From a virus: a stretch of 64,000 nt of DNA. Both the position numbers and the translations under genes were made by a program. The stretch is taken from positions 1 through 64,000 of IMG/VR virus record IMGVR_UViG_3300031834_000001, one strand, 5' to 3'. The notes under the pieces were generated by a model. That model worked only from the letters and a program-made list of their open reading frames with translations, was not told where the DNA came from and made no database searches. Shown here piece by piece: positions 1-7,411 of this stretch (positions within the stretch are counted from its first letter, which is position 1; each line of letters begins with the position of its first letter).

Positions 1-168
1 ACGACCGCGACTTGCCGGATATGCGAGGAGTCCGGGGTCGGGCGGGTCGGGTGTTCGCGACGTGACCCGTGTAACACTCTGGGACGGTTGCAGAGCGAGT
101 GGAGTAGCTAGGAGCACCGGACCCGGCTCCCATGCGGGGCGAGGAGAACGAGAGGAGAGGTGAACACC

Positions 169-423
169 ATGTGCGACCCGAAGCCGGGGGTACACTTGAG
201 GGCCGCCGGGAGGTGGGTCTCCGCGTTGACCGCGCTTACCGCGCAGGTCCAGGGAGCCAGAGACGCCTCGCGGAACCTGTTCAGCCAAGTGAACCATGAG
301 ACGAAGGGCGAGTCGTTCCACATTCATCTGGCCGACAAGACAAGCCTGGTCGAACTCCGTGACGGACTGAGGCGGGGCGTGGCCGACTTGGACGCCGCGC
401 TCGAATTGTTCGGCGAGGTGTGA
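169..423 (+). CDS. Small hypothetical phage protein
   Basis: An 84-residue protein I do not recognise. ATG 169 is preferred because a GAGGAGAGG ribosome binding site ends about ten bases upstream; GTG 160 lies on top of that site. The C-terminal half reads like an amphipathic helix pair with Leu/Val heptads and acidic residues. It stands alone and is followed by a strong terminator-like hairpin, so it is probably a monocistronic unit or the end of an operon that begins outside the window. Confidence 0.6.
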   Translation: MCDPKPGVHLRAAGRWVSALTALTAQVQGARDASRNLFSQVNHETKGESFHIHLADKTSLVELRDGLRRGVADLDAALELFGEV

Positions 424-444
424 GGAGGCACCCACGTCTCCCCC

Positions 445-477
445 GCCCGCCCTGTCCGCCGGGGCGGGCTTCTCTTT
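445..477 (+). terminator. Rho-independent terminator
   Basis: A perfect 8-bp GC stem (445-452 with 462-469) is followed by TTCTCTTT. It lies 22 bases after the stop of the 84-residue gene, in the right orientation to end it. Confidence 0.7.
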
Positions 478-611
478 CCCTCCTCCCCTGCCATCCGGCT
501 TCGGTGAAGTCGTCGACTCCAACAAACCCTTGGGGCTAATGAGGTTGAGGCCATCGGCCGTCTAGAAAAGGGGGAGTCTGTCGACCTGCATCTCCCGTCC
601 GCCTAGCCCTA

Positions 612-642
612 AAGGAACCTCCCTCTCCGCGCCTCAATGACC
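612..642 (+). promoter_or_regulatory. Bipartite phage promoter-like motif, copy A
   Basis: AAGGAACCTC (612-621), 13 bases, then CAATGACC. The first half is identical and the spacing is exact relative to the copies at 35731, 39721, 46722 and 46856; CAATGACC is a two-base variant of CAACTACC. The motif begins 51 bases before the methyltransferase start. The layout fits a -35/-10 pair. Promoter function is inferred. Confidence 0.5.
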
Positions 643-662
643 AGGTAGCGGAGGTGGCCGGG

Positions 663-1751
663 ATGGTGACGCCATACTGGGAGGACCGCGAAGCGGGGTT
701 GACCATTTACTGCGGGGACTGCCTCACCATCCTCTCCTCCCTTCCCGCCGAGTCCGTCTCGCTCATCTTCGCGGACCCGCCCTACAATATTGGCAAGGCC
801 GCCTGGGACCGCATAGACGACTATCTCGGCTGGTCGGCCAGGTGGATAGCGGCGGCGTCCAGGGTGCTCAAGCCCAACGGGGCGTTTTGGGTAAGCCACA
901 CTAAACCGGAAGTCCTGATCGAGATAGGCCGCATGATCGAGCGGCACGGCCGGAAGCGGCTCAACTGGGTGACGTGGGACAAGTACAACGGAACGGGCGG
1001 CGGCAAACGGTACCTTCTGAACCGCACGAAGGTAGCTAACCCGAACGACAAGCGGCGGCTCGACGGTGACGCCGAATACCTCATCTACCACGCCGACGAA
1101 GGCGAGTGGGCGAACCAGACCGACCGGACGCGAGGGTTCATCTTCGAGCCGTTGAGGGCGTACCTAGACGGCGAGAGGGCGAGGGCGGGTGTGGGCAAGG
1201 TGGCCTGCAACGTGGTCTGCGGGTTTAGCGCGTCCCCGGGAGGCATGGCTTCCCGGCACTACTTCGGCCGTTCCCAATGGCAACTTCCGACCTGCGGACA
1301 CTATGAGGCCATGAGGCGACTCTTCAACGCCGGCGGGGGCGACTACCTCTCCCGAGATTACGAGCACCTGCGCCGGGAGTACGAGGACCTGCGCGAACAG
1401 TACCACCACCTCCGCTATACATTCAACAACCCCGGCAAGGCGTCCTCGGTGTGGCAGTTCGACCCGGCTCCCCGGAACGGCCACCCGACTCCGAAGCCCG
1501 TGGCCCTCCTCGAAAGAATCATCGCCACATGCACCGATCCCGGCGACCTCATCCTCGACCCCTTCCTCGGCAGCGGGACTACCCTCGTCGCCGCGAAAAT
1601 GCTGGGCCGTCGGGCTACTGGGGTGGAGGTTAGCGAGGAGTATTGTGCCCTCGCCGTCCGCAGGTTGGCTCAGGAGGTCCTGCCCTTTCACGTTCCCCGG
1701 GTGGCGAAGGCGACCCCGGCGGAGCAGCTCGCCTTCACCGCCCCAGGCTAG
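663..1751 (+). CDS. Beta-class DNA methyltransferase (N4-C or N6-A)
   Basis: A 362-residue site-specific DNA methyltransferase. The catalytic DPPY motif is at residues 38-41, just after an LxxGD-type start region (CGDC). The SAM-binding motif DPFLGSGTT is at 299-307. DPPY before FxGxG is the beta-class order (CcrM/HinfI-like). Target base and site cannot be read from sequence. A Tyr/Arg-rich helical stretch in the middle (about 225-260) is probably part of the target recognition region. ATG 663 is chosen over in-frame GTG 654 because GGAGG at 650-654 is ideally spaced for it. It probably protects phage DNA from restriction or marks it. It is the only gene between two noncoding stretches and has its own promoter-like motif. 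Confidence 0.9.
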   Translation: MVTPYWEDREAGLTIYCGDCLTILSSLPAESVSLIFADPPYNIGKAAWDRIDDYLGWSARWIAAASRVLKPNGAFWVSHTKPEVLIEIGRMIERHGRKRLNWVTWDKYNGTGGGKRYLLNRTKVANPNDKRRLDGDAEYLIYHADEGEWANQTDRTRGFIFEPLRAYLDGERARAGVGKVACNVVCGFSASPGGMASRHYFGRSQWQLPTCGHYEAMRRLFNAGGGDYLSRDYEHLRREYEDLREQYHHLRYTFNNPGKASSVWQFDPAPRNGHPTPKPVALLERIIATCTDPGDLILDPFLGSGTTLVAAKMLGRRATGVEVSEEYCALAVRRLAQEVLPFHVPRVAKATPAEQLAFTAPG

Positions 1752-1821
1752 CCCGCCCTTCCTTCGCCTCCCGAACTAGTGGCAGATGAGTGGCACAACT
1801 TTTTCCCCACGTTATCCGAAA

Positions 1822-1835
1822 CGAACCCACGTTCG
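1822..1835. promoter_or_regulatory. LexA-box-like palindrome 1
   Basis: CGAACCCACGTTCG has perfect CGAAC/GTTCG arms with the 4-base spacer of the Gram-positive LexA consensus (CGAACRNRYGTTYG). The first spacer base is C where R is expected. Confidence 0.45.
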
Positions 1836-1915
1836 CCATTGGGGCAAGCGGCCCCAGACGCCCGTTCGCTACAAACCACCCTCTGTCTGCGGCTTCCCTG
1901 GCTGGTAGAAGAGAC

Positions 1916-1965
1916 TGGTGGAGCCGATGGGGATCGAACCCACGGCCTCATGAATGCCATTCACG
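1916..1965 (-). other. 3' half of tRNA-Ala(GGC): probable attP core
   Basis: The minus strand folds as an anticodon arm with loop ATGGCAT (anticodon GGC), a 5-base variable loop, a T arm with TTCGATC loop, the acceptor 3' strand CGGCTCC, discriminator A, and an encoded CCA (1918-1916). U at position 70 fits the G3:U70 identity of tRNA-Ala. No D arm or 5' acceptor strand lies upstream, so this is not a complete tRNA gene. Temperate phages often carry exactly such a 3' half so that integration restores the host tRNA. Use as attP is inferred. Confidence 0.7.
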
Positions 1966-2023
1966 GGGCCGCCATTTCGAACGAACCCGGAATCCCTTGT
2001 ACCGCCTGGTTTTCAGGTCTCGC

Positions 2024-2037
2024 CGAACATACGTTCA
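2024..2037. promoter_or_regulatory. LexA-box-like palindrome 2
   Basis: CGAACATACGTTCA matches the Gram-positive SOS box CGAACRNRYGTTYG at 13 of 14 positions. It lies between the leftward promoter and the tRNA fragment. Confidence 0.55.
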
Positions 2038-2117
2038 GCCAAAAACAGAGGCAGAATGGTGGCACGGTTCAAAAGGGGTTCCGAGTTGACATAAGACCAC
2101 GGTAAAGGCTACAGAGC

Positions 2118-2126
2118 ATTATACCA
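2118..2126 (-). promoter_or_regulatory. Leftward extended -10 promoter
   Basis: The minus strand reads TGGTATAAT, a perfect extended -10 (TGnTATAAT). No clean -35 is seen at 17 bases. It points through the SOS-like box and tRNA half, where no leftward gene is visible. Confidence 0.45.
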
Positions 2127-2521
2127 CGTTGGAAGCGCACAATTTGTCGAAGGGTGTCGAGGACGGAGAAAGTGGGTCCGTGGCGGCCAACCCCCGGAAT
2201 CGACAGGGCCGAACTCGCCCACTGGCCCGGCTTGCCGCCCGCCCTCTCGCCCACGCTTCCGAATGGCGTTGCCGTCGCCACTCCCCGCTTCCACTACCTT
2301 ATCATTTTTCCGCACACCCTGATCGGGCAACTATCATTGGCCGATTTAGCAGGGACAACGCCGCAAAAGATGAGCACAAAGAGGAGTGCCTACCGGGGGT
2401 AATGCGAGGTTTCTTGAGTTGACGCAAGTCTGCCTCTGTGGGAAACTATCCACTAGATTACTAGGGACGACTGGGAGGTCTCCTTGGTTGCCAGAGTTTG
2501 TATGCTGAGGAGGAAAGCAGG

Positions 2522-2731
2522 ATGTCATCGAGTGAGACCGTTAAGGACCTGCCTGCGCTATGGAAGCCCGCCGACGCCGCCGCGTTCCTGGGCGTCCAAC
2601 CATCGACGGTCTACATGATGGTCCGAACCCGGACGATTCCCCATATCCGGGTCGGACCGCGCCTGATAAGGTTCGACCGCGAGACTCTGCGGAGATGGGT
2701 CGCTAAGGGCGGCTCCCCATCGGAGGCGTAA
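2522..2731 (+). CDS. Excisionase-like HTH_17 DNA-binding protein
   Basis: A 69-residue protein with the MerR-like winged-helix signature of the excisionase/HTH_17 family: a WKPADAAAFLGV segment, a recognition helix around PSTVYMMVRT, a basic wing around IPHIRVGPRLIRF, and a final ETLRRWV helix. ATG 2522 follows AGGAGG with normal spacing; an in-frame ATG upstream lacks a site. It is the first gene after the probable attP and may act as a recombination directionality factor. Proteins of this family are also plain regulators, and no integrase is visible to pair it with. Confidence 0.75.
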   Translation: MSSSETVKDLPALWKPADAAAFLGVQPSTVYMMVRTRTIPHIRVGPRLIRFDRETLRRWVAKGGSPSEA

Positions 2732-2735
2732 CGCG

Positions 2736-2840
2736 ATGTCATTGGAGACACGGGAGACGGATCACAACGTCCTCTCCGACAATCGTTGCCCGATAGACCG
2801 AGAGGCCGTCCGCCCCCTCACTGAGAGCGGGGTGAGATAG
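2736..2840 (+). CDS. Small ORF between xis-like gene and replication initiator
   Basis: A 34-codon frame starting at ATG 2736. GGAGG at 2722-2726 has good spacing, and the TAG stop shares its last base with the next gene's GTG. Composition is charged and no motif is seen. It could be a coupling leader for the initiator rather than a functional protein. Confidence 0.45.
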   Translation: MSLETRETDHNVLSDNRCPIDREAVRPLTESGVR

Positions 2841-3820
2841 TGGCCCGGCCCCGCAAGGCGACGGTCGATTACTTTCCACACGTGGTCGTCCACGGCCAGA
2901 CAATGTTCATCCTCGAATCCCGGTATGGGAATGACGGTTACTCCTTCTGGTTCAAGTTGCTCGAACTCCTCGGTTCCACGGAGGGCCACGTCCTCGACTG
3001 CAACAACTCGGCGACGTGGGAGTTTCTGATGGCGAAAACCCACCTGAGCGAGAGTTCCTGCTCCGGTATCCTCGACCTCCTGGCGTTACTGGCCGCCATT
3101 GACGCCGGCCTGTGGCGGGAACACCGCCTAGTCTGGTGCCAGAAGTTCGTCGACGGAGTGGCCGATGCGTACCGTAAGCGGCAGTCCGCAGTCCCCGAGC
3201 GGCCATGTCCGAAGGTTTCCGACGCCGGGAACGGGGAGCAGGTGGGGTTTCCGCTCCAGAAACCCTCGGTAGGCGGGGCAACAGACGACGGAAAGTCCCA
3301 AACGAAACTAAAGGATATTAAAAGAGAGGAGAGTAGTACTACTAGTGATCCCCCCGCCCCCCCCTCACTGACGCCTGAACCTCTTCTAACAGACGCGACC
3401 CCTACCGAGCGACAAATCCTCGCCGTCCTCAAGGCCATCGACGGTTACCCGTTCACCTATGCGCTAGACCTCGAAAAGGTGGTTCGCGGCTTTGCTGTCG
3501 ATTACCCCGCGATAGACATTCTCGCCGAGGTCAAGAAGTGGGCTGTCCACGTCATAGACAAGCCCCTCAAGCCGAAGGGCAATCCGCGACTCAGGTTCCG
3601 GAACTGGCTGACGAAGGCAGTTGAGATCGCAGAAGAGCGACGCGAAGGAGGAAGACGAAATGGCACAACTACTTCAGGAACTCCTCGACAAGCGGAGAGC
3701 GACTCCATTCGCCGGGATGCAAGAGATGAACCGGACTCCCGCCTCGACCGACTCAATGGCGGCATTATCCACCCTGACGGGAGCGTCGAGCCGTGGGTGG
3801 ACATTTCAGAACCTGACTGA
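2840..3820 (+). CDS. Replication initiator, Lin1244/Lin1753 (DUF4373)-like N-terminal domain
   Basis: A 326-residue protein. The N-terminal region (about 1-110) has the pattern of the Lin1244/Lin1753-like domain found in phage replication proteins: MARPRK start, DYFPHVVV, then a helix-rich stretch ending in a WCQKFVDGVADAY helix. A low-complexity linker follows (about 110-190). The C-terminal part contains DnaD/O-like helices with the motif PKGNPRLRFRNWLTKA. The next gene is a DnaC-type loader, the usual partner. GTG 2840 follows GGGGTGAG. The last 161 bases overlap the loader in another frame. Confidence 0.75.
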   Translation: MARPRKATVDYFPHVVVHGQTMFILESRYGNDGYSFWFKLLELLGSTEGHVLDCNNSATWEFLMAKTHLSESSCSGILDLLALLAAIDAGLWREHRLVWCQKFVDGVADAYRKRQSAVPERPCPKVSDAGNGEQVGFPLQKPSVGGATDDGKSQTKLKDIKREESSTTSDPPAPPSLTPEPLLTDATPTERQILAVLKAIDGYPFTYALDLEKVVRGFAVDYPAIDILAEVKKWAVHVIDKPLKPKGNPRLRFRNWLTKAVEIAEERREGGRRNGTTTSGTPRQAESDSIRRDARDEPDSRLDRLNGGIIHPDGSVEPWVDISEPD

Positions 3821-4703
3821 ATTGCAGGTCACCGAGTGCGCTCGCATTCTTGAGAGGTTGTCGGAGTCTGATGCGAAATGCAAAGTCTGCCCCGGTCTCC
3901 GTCCTCAACCTCCAGAAGACGGGGTAATCCGAACTATGAGCCAGACGCCGTATTGGGAGGAGCCCGAACTCTGCGACGGCGTCCGGCGCGAAGCAGACCG
4001 CGACCGCTGGGGGAGCCTGGTGGAAACGTCGGTATACTGCGAACTTAGCCAGGCCGCCATGATCGAGGCGCACTACGTGAAACTGCTCCGGGGGGCAAGC
4101 ATCCCCGGAGGCACGGACCACATGACCCTGTCCAACTTCAAGGCGACGCGGGGCACGAAGGCCGCCTACCAATCCGCTTGCGACTTCGCCGAGGGCCGCT
4201 CCGAGCGAGGCATCGTCCTCTCCGGCCCCACGGGCTGCGGGAAGAGCCATCTGGCCATCGGGATTCTGCGGCGTCGGCTCGAACGGCACCAACCCGGCAT
4301 TTTCCGGACGGTCCCGGAACTGCTTGACACTCTCCGGGCCGCCCAGCGGTCCGACGATAACCGGGCCGACAAGATCATGGAGTTACTGAAGACTACCCCG
4401 CTCCTGTGCCTCGACGACTTCGGAACCGAAAAGGGAACAGAGTGGTCCGTCGAGCGGCTCTTTATCGTCCTCAACGCTCGGGAACTCAACGCTGGCCCCA
4501 TGGTGGTCACTACCAACTTCGCGAAACCGGGAGACCTCGCTAAGCGGCTCGGCGGCATCCCCGGAGAACGCATCGTCTCCCGGTTGCGGGGACTCTGTTC
4601 GTGGGCCCAGATGGACGCGCCGGATTACCGTGGTCGCCCGGTCGGGAAGGATGATGGGAAAGGCCAGGACCCCGGCCAACCCGGCGGCGGCTTGCCAGCG
4701 TAA
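3660..4703 (+). CDS. DnaC-like AAA+ helicase loader
   Basis: A 347-residue ATPase that would load the replicative helicase at the phage origin. Walker A GPTGCGKS is at 189-196 and Walker B LLCLDDFG at 248-255. A sensor-1-like VVTTNF segment and the box VII-like SRLRG segment near the C-terminus follow. The N-terminus has paired cysteines (C74, C77, C105, C127) like the zinc module of DnaC/DnaI loaders. ATG 3660 sits 7 bases after AAGGAGGAAG, the best site in the region, but forces a 161-base overlap with the initiator. Starts further right lack good sites. No helicase is seen in the window, so host DnaB/DnaC is probably recruited. Confidence 0.85.
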   Translation: MAQLLQELLDKRRATPFAGMQEMNRTPASTDSMAALSTLTGASSRGWTFQNLTELQVTECARILERLSESDAKCKVCPGLRPQPPEDGVIRTMSQTPYWEEPELCDGVRREADRDRWGSLVETSVYCELSQAAMIEAHYVKLLRGASIPGGTDHMTLSNFKATRGTKAAYQSACDFAEGRSERGIVLSGPTGCGKSHLAIGILRRRLERHQPGIFRTVPELLDTLRAAQRSDDNRADKIMELLKTTPLLCLDDFGTEKGTEWSVERLFIVLNARELNAGPMVVTTNFAKPGDLAKRLGGIPGERIVSRLRGLCSWAQMDAPDYRGRPVGKDDGKGQDPGQPGGGLPA

Positions 4704-4732
4704 GGCTCACACCTGGGCGCGGCGGGAGACAT

Positions 4733-4999
4733 CTAGGCTCTCGCCGCGCGTCGCCCCTTCGCCCCCCTCCCCATCCTCGCCCCGCACATCACACACACTC
4801 TCCTCGGTATCGCCGACGCCTCCGCGGCCAGCCCGGCGAACCCGGCTACCCCGAACCACGATGGCCGCCAGAACGCCCAGGCTATCCAGGCGCAGACGAC
4901 TGCCGCCGTGGCCCAGAGGAGGGCCTCCTCCCACCGGCTTACCTTCTTGACCGTGACACCCCGGCAGACCGGGCAAACGTACCCTCGCCGTTCTCCCAT
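4733..4999 (-). CDS. Zinc-ribbon membrane protein of the immunity region
   Basis: An 88-residue protein. CPVC near the N-terminus and CVMCG near the C-terminus flank a hydrophobic, Trp/Ala-rich segment (about 24-60) long enough for one or two membrane helices. The leftward ATG 4999 follows GGGGGAGGG with normal spacing; a longer frame to 5056 does not. It is one of only two leftward genes, downstream of the repressor, a place where phages keep immunity or superinfection-exclusion genes. That role is inferred from position alone. Confidence 0.55.
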   Translation of the reverse strand: MGERRGYVCPVCRGVTVKKVSRWEEALLWATAAVVCAWIAWAFWRPSWFGVAGFAGLAAEASAIPRRVCVMCGARMGRGAKGRRAARA

Positions 5000-5339
5000 T
5001 CCAACACCCTCCCCCGTCACCCAGAATTTGTCTCCTATGCCCGCAAGGAGCGGCAACCCGGCAGTCCGCGTCGTCGGCCGGGGTTGTCTGCCGGTCCGGC
5101 TCCCCTCCCTCCCCCAGGGACATCCGGGGAGCCTGCCAGACCGCTCCTCTTCATCCTCCCTCGTTGTTCTGGCTCGTGGAACGTGTCCGCTTGGCTCGTT
5201 TCCTATTTGCGCCGCTGGCCCGGAGTAGGACGCTGTCGGGGGTAATTAGAGCTAGGATTGGGTACTTCAACCACGGAGTCCGCCGGATAACCGGCTGGTC
5301 GGATTGTTTTCTCGTCATAATGTCGGGCGCGGTCTTGGC
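5000..5339. other. Intergenic stretch between the two leftward genes
   Basis: About 340 bases without a convincing gene. A weak leftward promoter candidate (TTGAAG at 5270-5265 and TAATTA at 5248-5243, 16-base spacer) could drive the zinc-ribbon membrane protein separately from the repressor. Open frames here lack ribosome binding sites. Confidence 0.4.
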
Positions 5340-5765
5340 CTATGGTTTCTTGGCTCTTATCAACTCCCGGCGGATCGTCTCCACTATGCTCTTCAGGGCC
5401 TCGGCGTCTAGCCCGGCGTCGGCGGCCTCCTTGGCGGCCAGGACGTAGGCTCCCGCTCCGGGGCCGACTACCCACTCCCTCACCTCGGGCGGATAGTGGG
5501 CCAGGTAGTCCTTGAGGTAAAGGCGCTTGCCCGAGTAGCCGGGTCTGTCGGTCAAGCCGAACAGATAATCAAGGGACACGTCCAGAATCTCGGCGAGCCG
5601 GACAAGCGTTTCCGTGTCGGGGTCCCTCTGGCCCTTCTCGTACCGGGTAATGGTCGGGCCGCCGAGGGACACCATTTTGCCGAGGTCCTTGGCGGTCAGA
5701 CCCCGCGATTCCCGCAACATCCGCAACCGTTCGCCGAACTCACCTAGTTCGCCCATCGGACTCAT
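5340..5765 (-). CDS. XRE-family phage repressor (CI-like)
   Basis: A 141-residue protein with a classic Cro/CI-type helix-turn-helix (about residues 9-62). It includes the GLTAKDLGKMV helix, the recognition helix around GPTITRYEKGQRDP, and the LDVSLDYLFGLTD tail typical of Gram-positive phage repressors. The C-terminal half is helical and lacks a LexA/S24 autocleavage domain, so induction would need another route. It is transcribed divergently from the Cro-like gene, with two palindromic operators in the gap. No good ribosome site precedes either ATG 5765 or the internal ATG; a leaderless message is possible. Confidence 0.85.
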   Translation of the reverse strand: MSPMGELGEFGERLRMLRESRGLTAKDLGKMVSLGGPTITRYEKGQRDPDTETLVRLAEILDVSLDYLFGLTDRPGYSGKRLYLKDYLAHYPPEVREWVVGPGAGAYVLAAKEAADAGLDAEALKSIVETIRRELIRAKKP

Positions 5766-5778
5766 CTTATCTCACCTA

Positions 5779-5794
5779 GTTCCTGCCGGGAATG
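5779..5794. promoter_or_regulatory. Repressor operator, copy 1
   Basis: GTTCCTGCCGGGAATG is an imperfect palindrome matching the copy at 5829-5844 at 15 of 16 positions. It lies 14 bases upstream of the repressor start. Confidence 0.7.
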
Positions 5795-5820
5795 AATTCG
5801 CCCCAGATGGCATCTCCCTC

Positions 5821-5850
5821 TTGACGTCGTTCCCGCCGGGAATGTATACT
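5821..5850 (+). promoter_or_regulatory. Rightward early promoter (PR-like)
   Basis: TTGACG (5821-5826), an 18-base spacer, then TATACT (5845-5850). This is a good sigmaA/sigma70-type promoter. The predicted start site is near 5857, ahead of the Cro-like gene. The spacer is almost filled by operator copy 2. Confidence 0.75.
5829..5844. promoter_or_regulatory. Repressor operator, copy 2
   Basis: The core TTCCCGCCGGGAA (5830-5842) is a perfect palindrome around a central base. It lies between the -35 and -10 of the rightward promoter, so bound repressor or Cro would block polymerase. Confidence 0.75.
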
Positions 5851-5887
5851 CGCATCAGAGGTAGTGCCTGGGAGGCATGTCAGAGAT

Positions 5888-6103
5888 ATGTTGAACCCCA
5901 TTGCCCTGCGTATGGCCCGCGAAGCCCGCGGACTCAAGCCCAGCCAGGCCGCCGATAGAGCCCAGGTATCGCGGGCTTACTGGCTGAACCTAGAGGCCGG
6001 GCGCAAGCACGGACCCTCTGGAGACGTTCTTGTCAGGCTCGCGGAGGCCGTTGGCGTCACCGTCGAGTCCATCGTGACTCGCAGGGATGTCATCGCCTCC
6101 TAG
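5888..6103 (+). CDS. Cro-like XRE regulator
   Basis: A 71-residue XRE helix-turn-helix protein. The GLKPSQAADRAQVSRAYWLNLE stretch holds the two DNA-binding helices, and an LAEAVGVTVESIV helix closes the domain. It is the first rightward gene of the immunity switch, 38 bases after the -10. ATG 5888 has GGAGG at 5871-5875; in-frame GTG 5864 would leave almost no leader. It probably binds the same operators as the divergent repressor to favour lytic growth. Confidence 0.8.
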   Translation: MLNPIALRMAREARGLKPSQAADRAQVSRAYWLNLEAGRKHGPSGDVLVRLAEAVGVTVESIVTRRDVIAS

Positions 6104-6158
6104 TCTTACGCTGGTGGCCCCCGGCTATACCACCGGGGCCTGAACGGAGGGGTTGGCC

Positions 6159-6425
6159 ATGACGCTCCAGGCTACCGAGGACGACCACCTACCCGAGCAG
6201 TTCGGCACGGGCCTGGCCGCAAGGTTGCTCGGTTGTTCCCGGTCAACCGTGGTGGCCATGTGCCGTCGGGGAGAGTTGCCGCACCGGCTCGGGTACGGAG
6301 GCCGCTTCAAGTTCTCGGCGCGGACCTGGAGGCCGTGGTTCGCCACTCGGTTCGTCGCCCAGTTAGCCACGCCCGCCACCTCCTCGAAAACCCGGAAACG
6401 CAGTGTCCATCGGCCTCTAGCATAG
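6159..6425 (+). CDS. Excisionase-family (HTH_17) DNA-binding protein
   Basis: An 88-residue protein with an N-terminal HTH_17 domain: LAARLLGCSRSTVVAMCRRG is followed by a wing (GYGGRFKFSARTW). The C-terminal 35 residues are basic and probably disordered. ATG 6159 follows GGAGGGG. It sits third in the early rightward operon and is more likely an early regulator than the recombination factor. It is distinct from the similar protein at 2522. Confidence 0.7.
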   Translation: MTLQATEDDHLPEQFGTGLAARLLGCSRSTVVAMCRRGELPHRLGYGGRFKFSARTWRPWFATRFVAQLATPATSSKTRKRSVHRPLA

Positions 6426-6479
6426 CATGGAGATTCATGCCAGTACAAGGAGTTAGTGCTACGGAAGGGAGGAGTTAGG

Positions 6480-7073
6480 ATGTCAGGGGCTACTATGAGT
6501 GCCGGGTTAACCGGCCTGATGCTACGCCGATGCAGGGAGAGGAGAGGCATGCCCCAGGCCGACTTCGGAGCCGAAACTGGCTATGGTAAAGCGGCCATCG
6601 GGCACGTCGAAACCGGCCGGCGGAACGGCGACACTCTCCGCATCGCCGGGGTGGCCGACGACGCCGGGGTGTTCCAGGCCATCCAAGCGGACGCCACGGG
6701 AGGAGTCATGGCCGACGCCATCCTGACGGGCCCGAAAGTCCGGTTGGATTGTCTCGCCGTGGCCACCAAGACCCTTGAGGAACTCCGGGAGGCCGTCACG
6801 GCTATCGAGGCCGCCATCCCGGACCTCATCAACGCCACGTCCGCCGAGGACATCACAGATACTGCTCGCTCCCGGATCGCCAGGGTCCTCCATGAAGCCC
6901 CGGAGGCCAAGACCGGCCTGGGGGCCCTCATCCGCTCGTTGTGCGAGACGTTCGAGTTCAGCCCGACCGCCCTCTACGCCGACCACCTGGCCGAACTCCG
7001 CGCGAAGGGCTTCGTCGCAAGCGGAACGGAGGTGGCCCGGCATGTCCATCGTGTCCGCCGTCAGTCGGCCTAG
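6480..7073 (+). CDS. XRE-like early regulator
   Basis: A 197-residue protein. Residues 13-58 resemble an XRE helix-turn-helix (MLRRCRERRGMPQADFGAET, then a GKAAIGHVETGRR recognition segment). The rest is helical with an Asp/Glu-rich middle and no known domain. ATG 6480 follows GGGAGGAG. The 3' end overlaps the next gene by 32 bases. Confidence 0.6.
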   Translation: MSGATMSAGLTGLMLRRCRERRGMPQADFGAETGYGKAAIGHVETGRRNGDTLRIAGVADDAGVFQAIQADATGGVMADAILTGPKVRLDCLAVATKTLEELREAVTAIEAAIPDLINATSAEDITDTARSRIARVLHEAPEAKTGLGALIRSLCETFEFSPTALYADHLAELRAKGFVASGTEVARHVHRVRRQSA

Positions 7074-7410
7074 CCGCCGAGTCGTCCTAACCCGGCCAGG
7101 GTGCTTCGCGCCGGAGCCGGTCGCCCAGCCCGCCCAGTCGGCCCATGTCGGCCCGAACATCGAGCAGGGGGCCGTCGGTTGGATGGAGGCCCTGACTCCT
7201 GGGGCGAGAGAGTTGGCCGAGTCGTTCCTCGCGGAGGTTATGGGTAGCCGGGGAATCCGGGCTTACCGGAGCCCGTGGTTCACCGTGGTCCGGGTGGGCC
7301 GCAAGTTCGAGGTGAGGGCGACCGATGCGGGCGCGAGATACATGGCGTTCGAGTCGGATCCGTTGGACGGGCGGGGGCTGGGGCAAATCATGAAGGGGCG
7401 GTGGGAGTGA
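7042..7410 (+). CDS. Hypothetical early protein
   Basis: A 122-residue protein. The C-terminal 60 residues form a small alpha/beta pattern (SPWFTVVRVGRKFEVRATD). ATG 7042 has GGAGG 11 bases upstream and overlaps the previous gene by 32 bases. Later in-frame ATGs lack sites. Function unknown. Confidence 0.5.
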   Translation: MSIVSAVSRPSRRVVLTRPGCFAPEPVAQPAQSAHVGPNIEQGAVGWMEALTPGARELAESFLAEVMGSRGIRAYRSPWFTVVRVGRKFEVRATDAGARYMAFESDPLDGRGLGQIMKGRWE

Positions 7411-7411
7411 G

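Larger units (their letters stand above)
1752..2521. other. Noncoding attachment/regulatory region
   Basis: About 770 bases with no convincing gene. It holds a tRNA 3' half, two LexA-box-like palindromes, a leftward promoter with an extended -10, and a repeated decamer CGAACCCACG (1822-1831 and 1936-1945). Small open frames here have no ribosome binding sites and cross the tRNA fragment. The mix is typical of an attP/xis control region. Confidence 0.6.

Noticed and set aside
1916-1990. Complete tRNA-Ala gene
   Set aside because: The sequence upstream of the anticodon arm has no D arm and no strand pairing with the acceptor 3' side.
2086-2115. Rightward promoter with perfect TTGACA at 2086-2091
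   Set aside because: No acceptable -10 lies 16-18 bases downstream (TACAGA at best) and no gene starts nearby.
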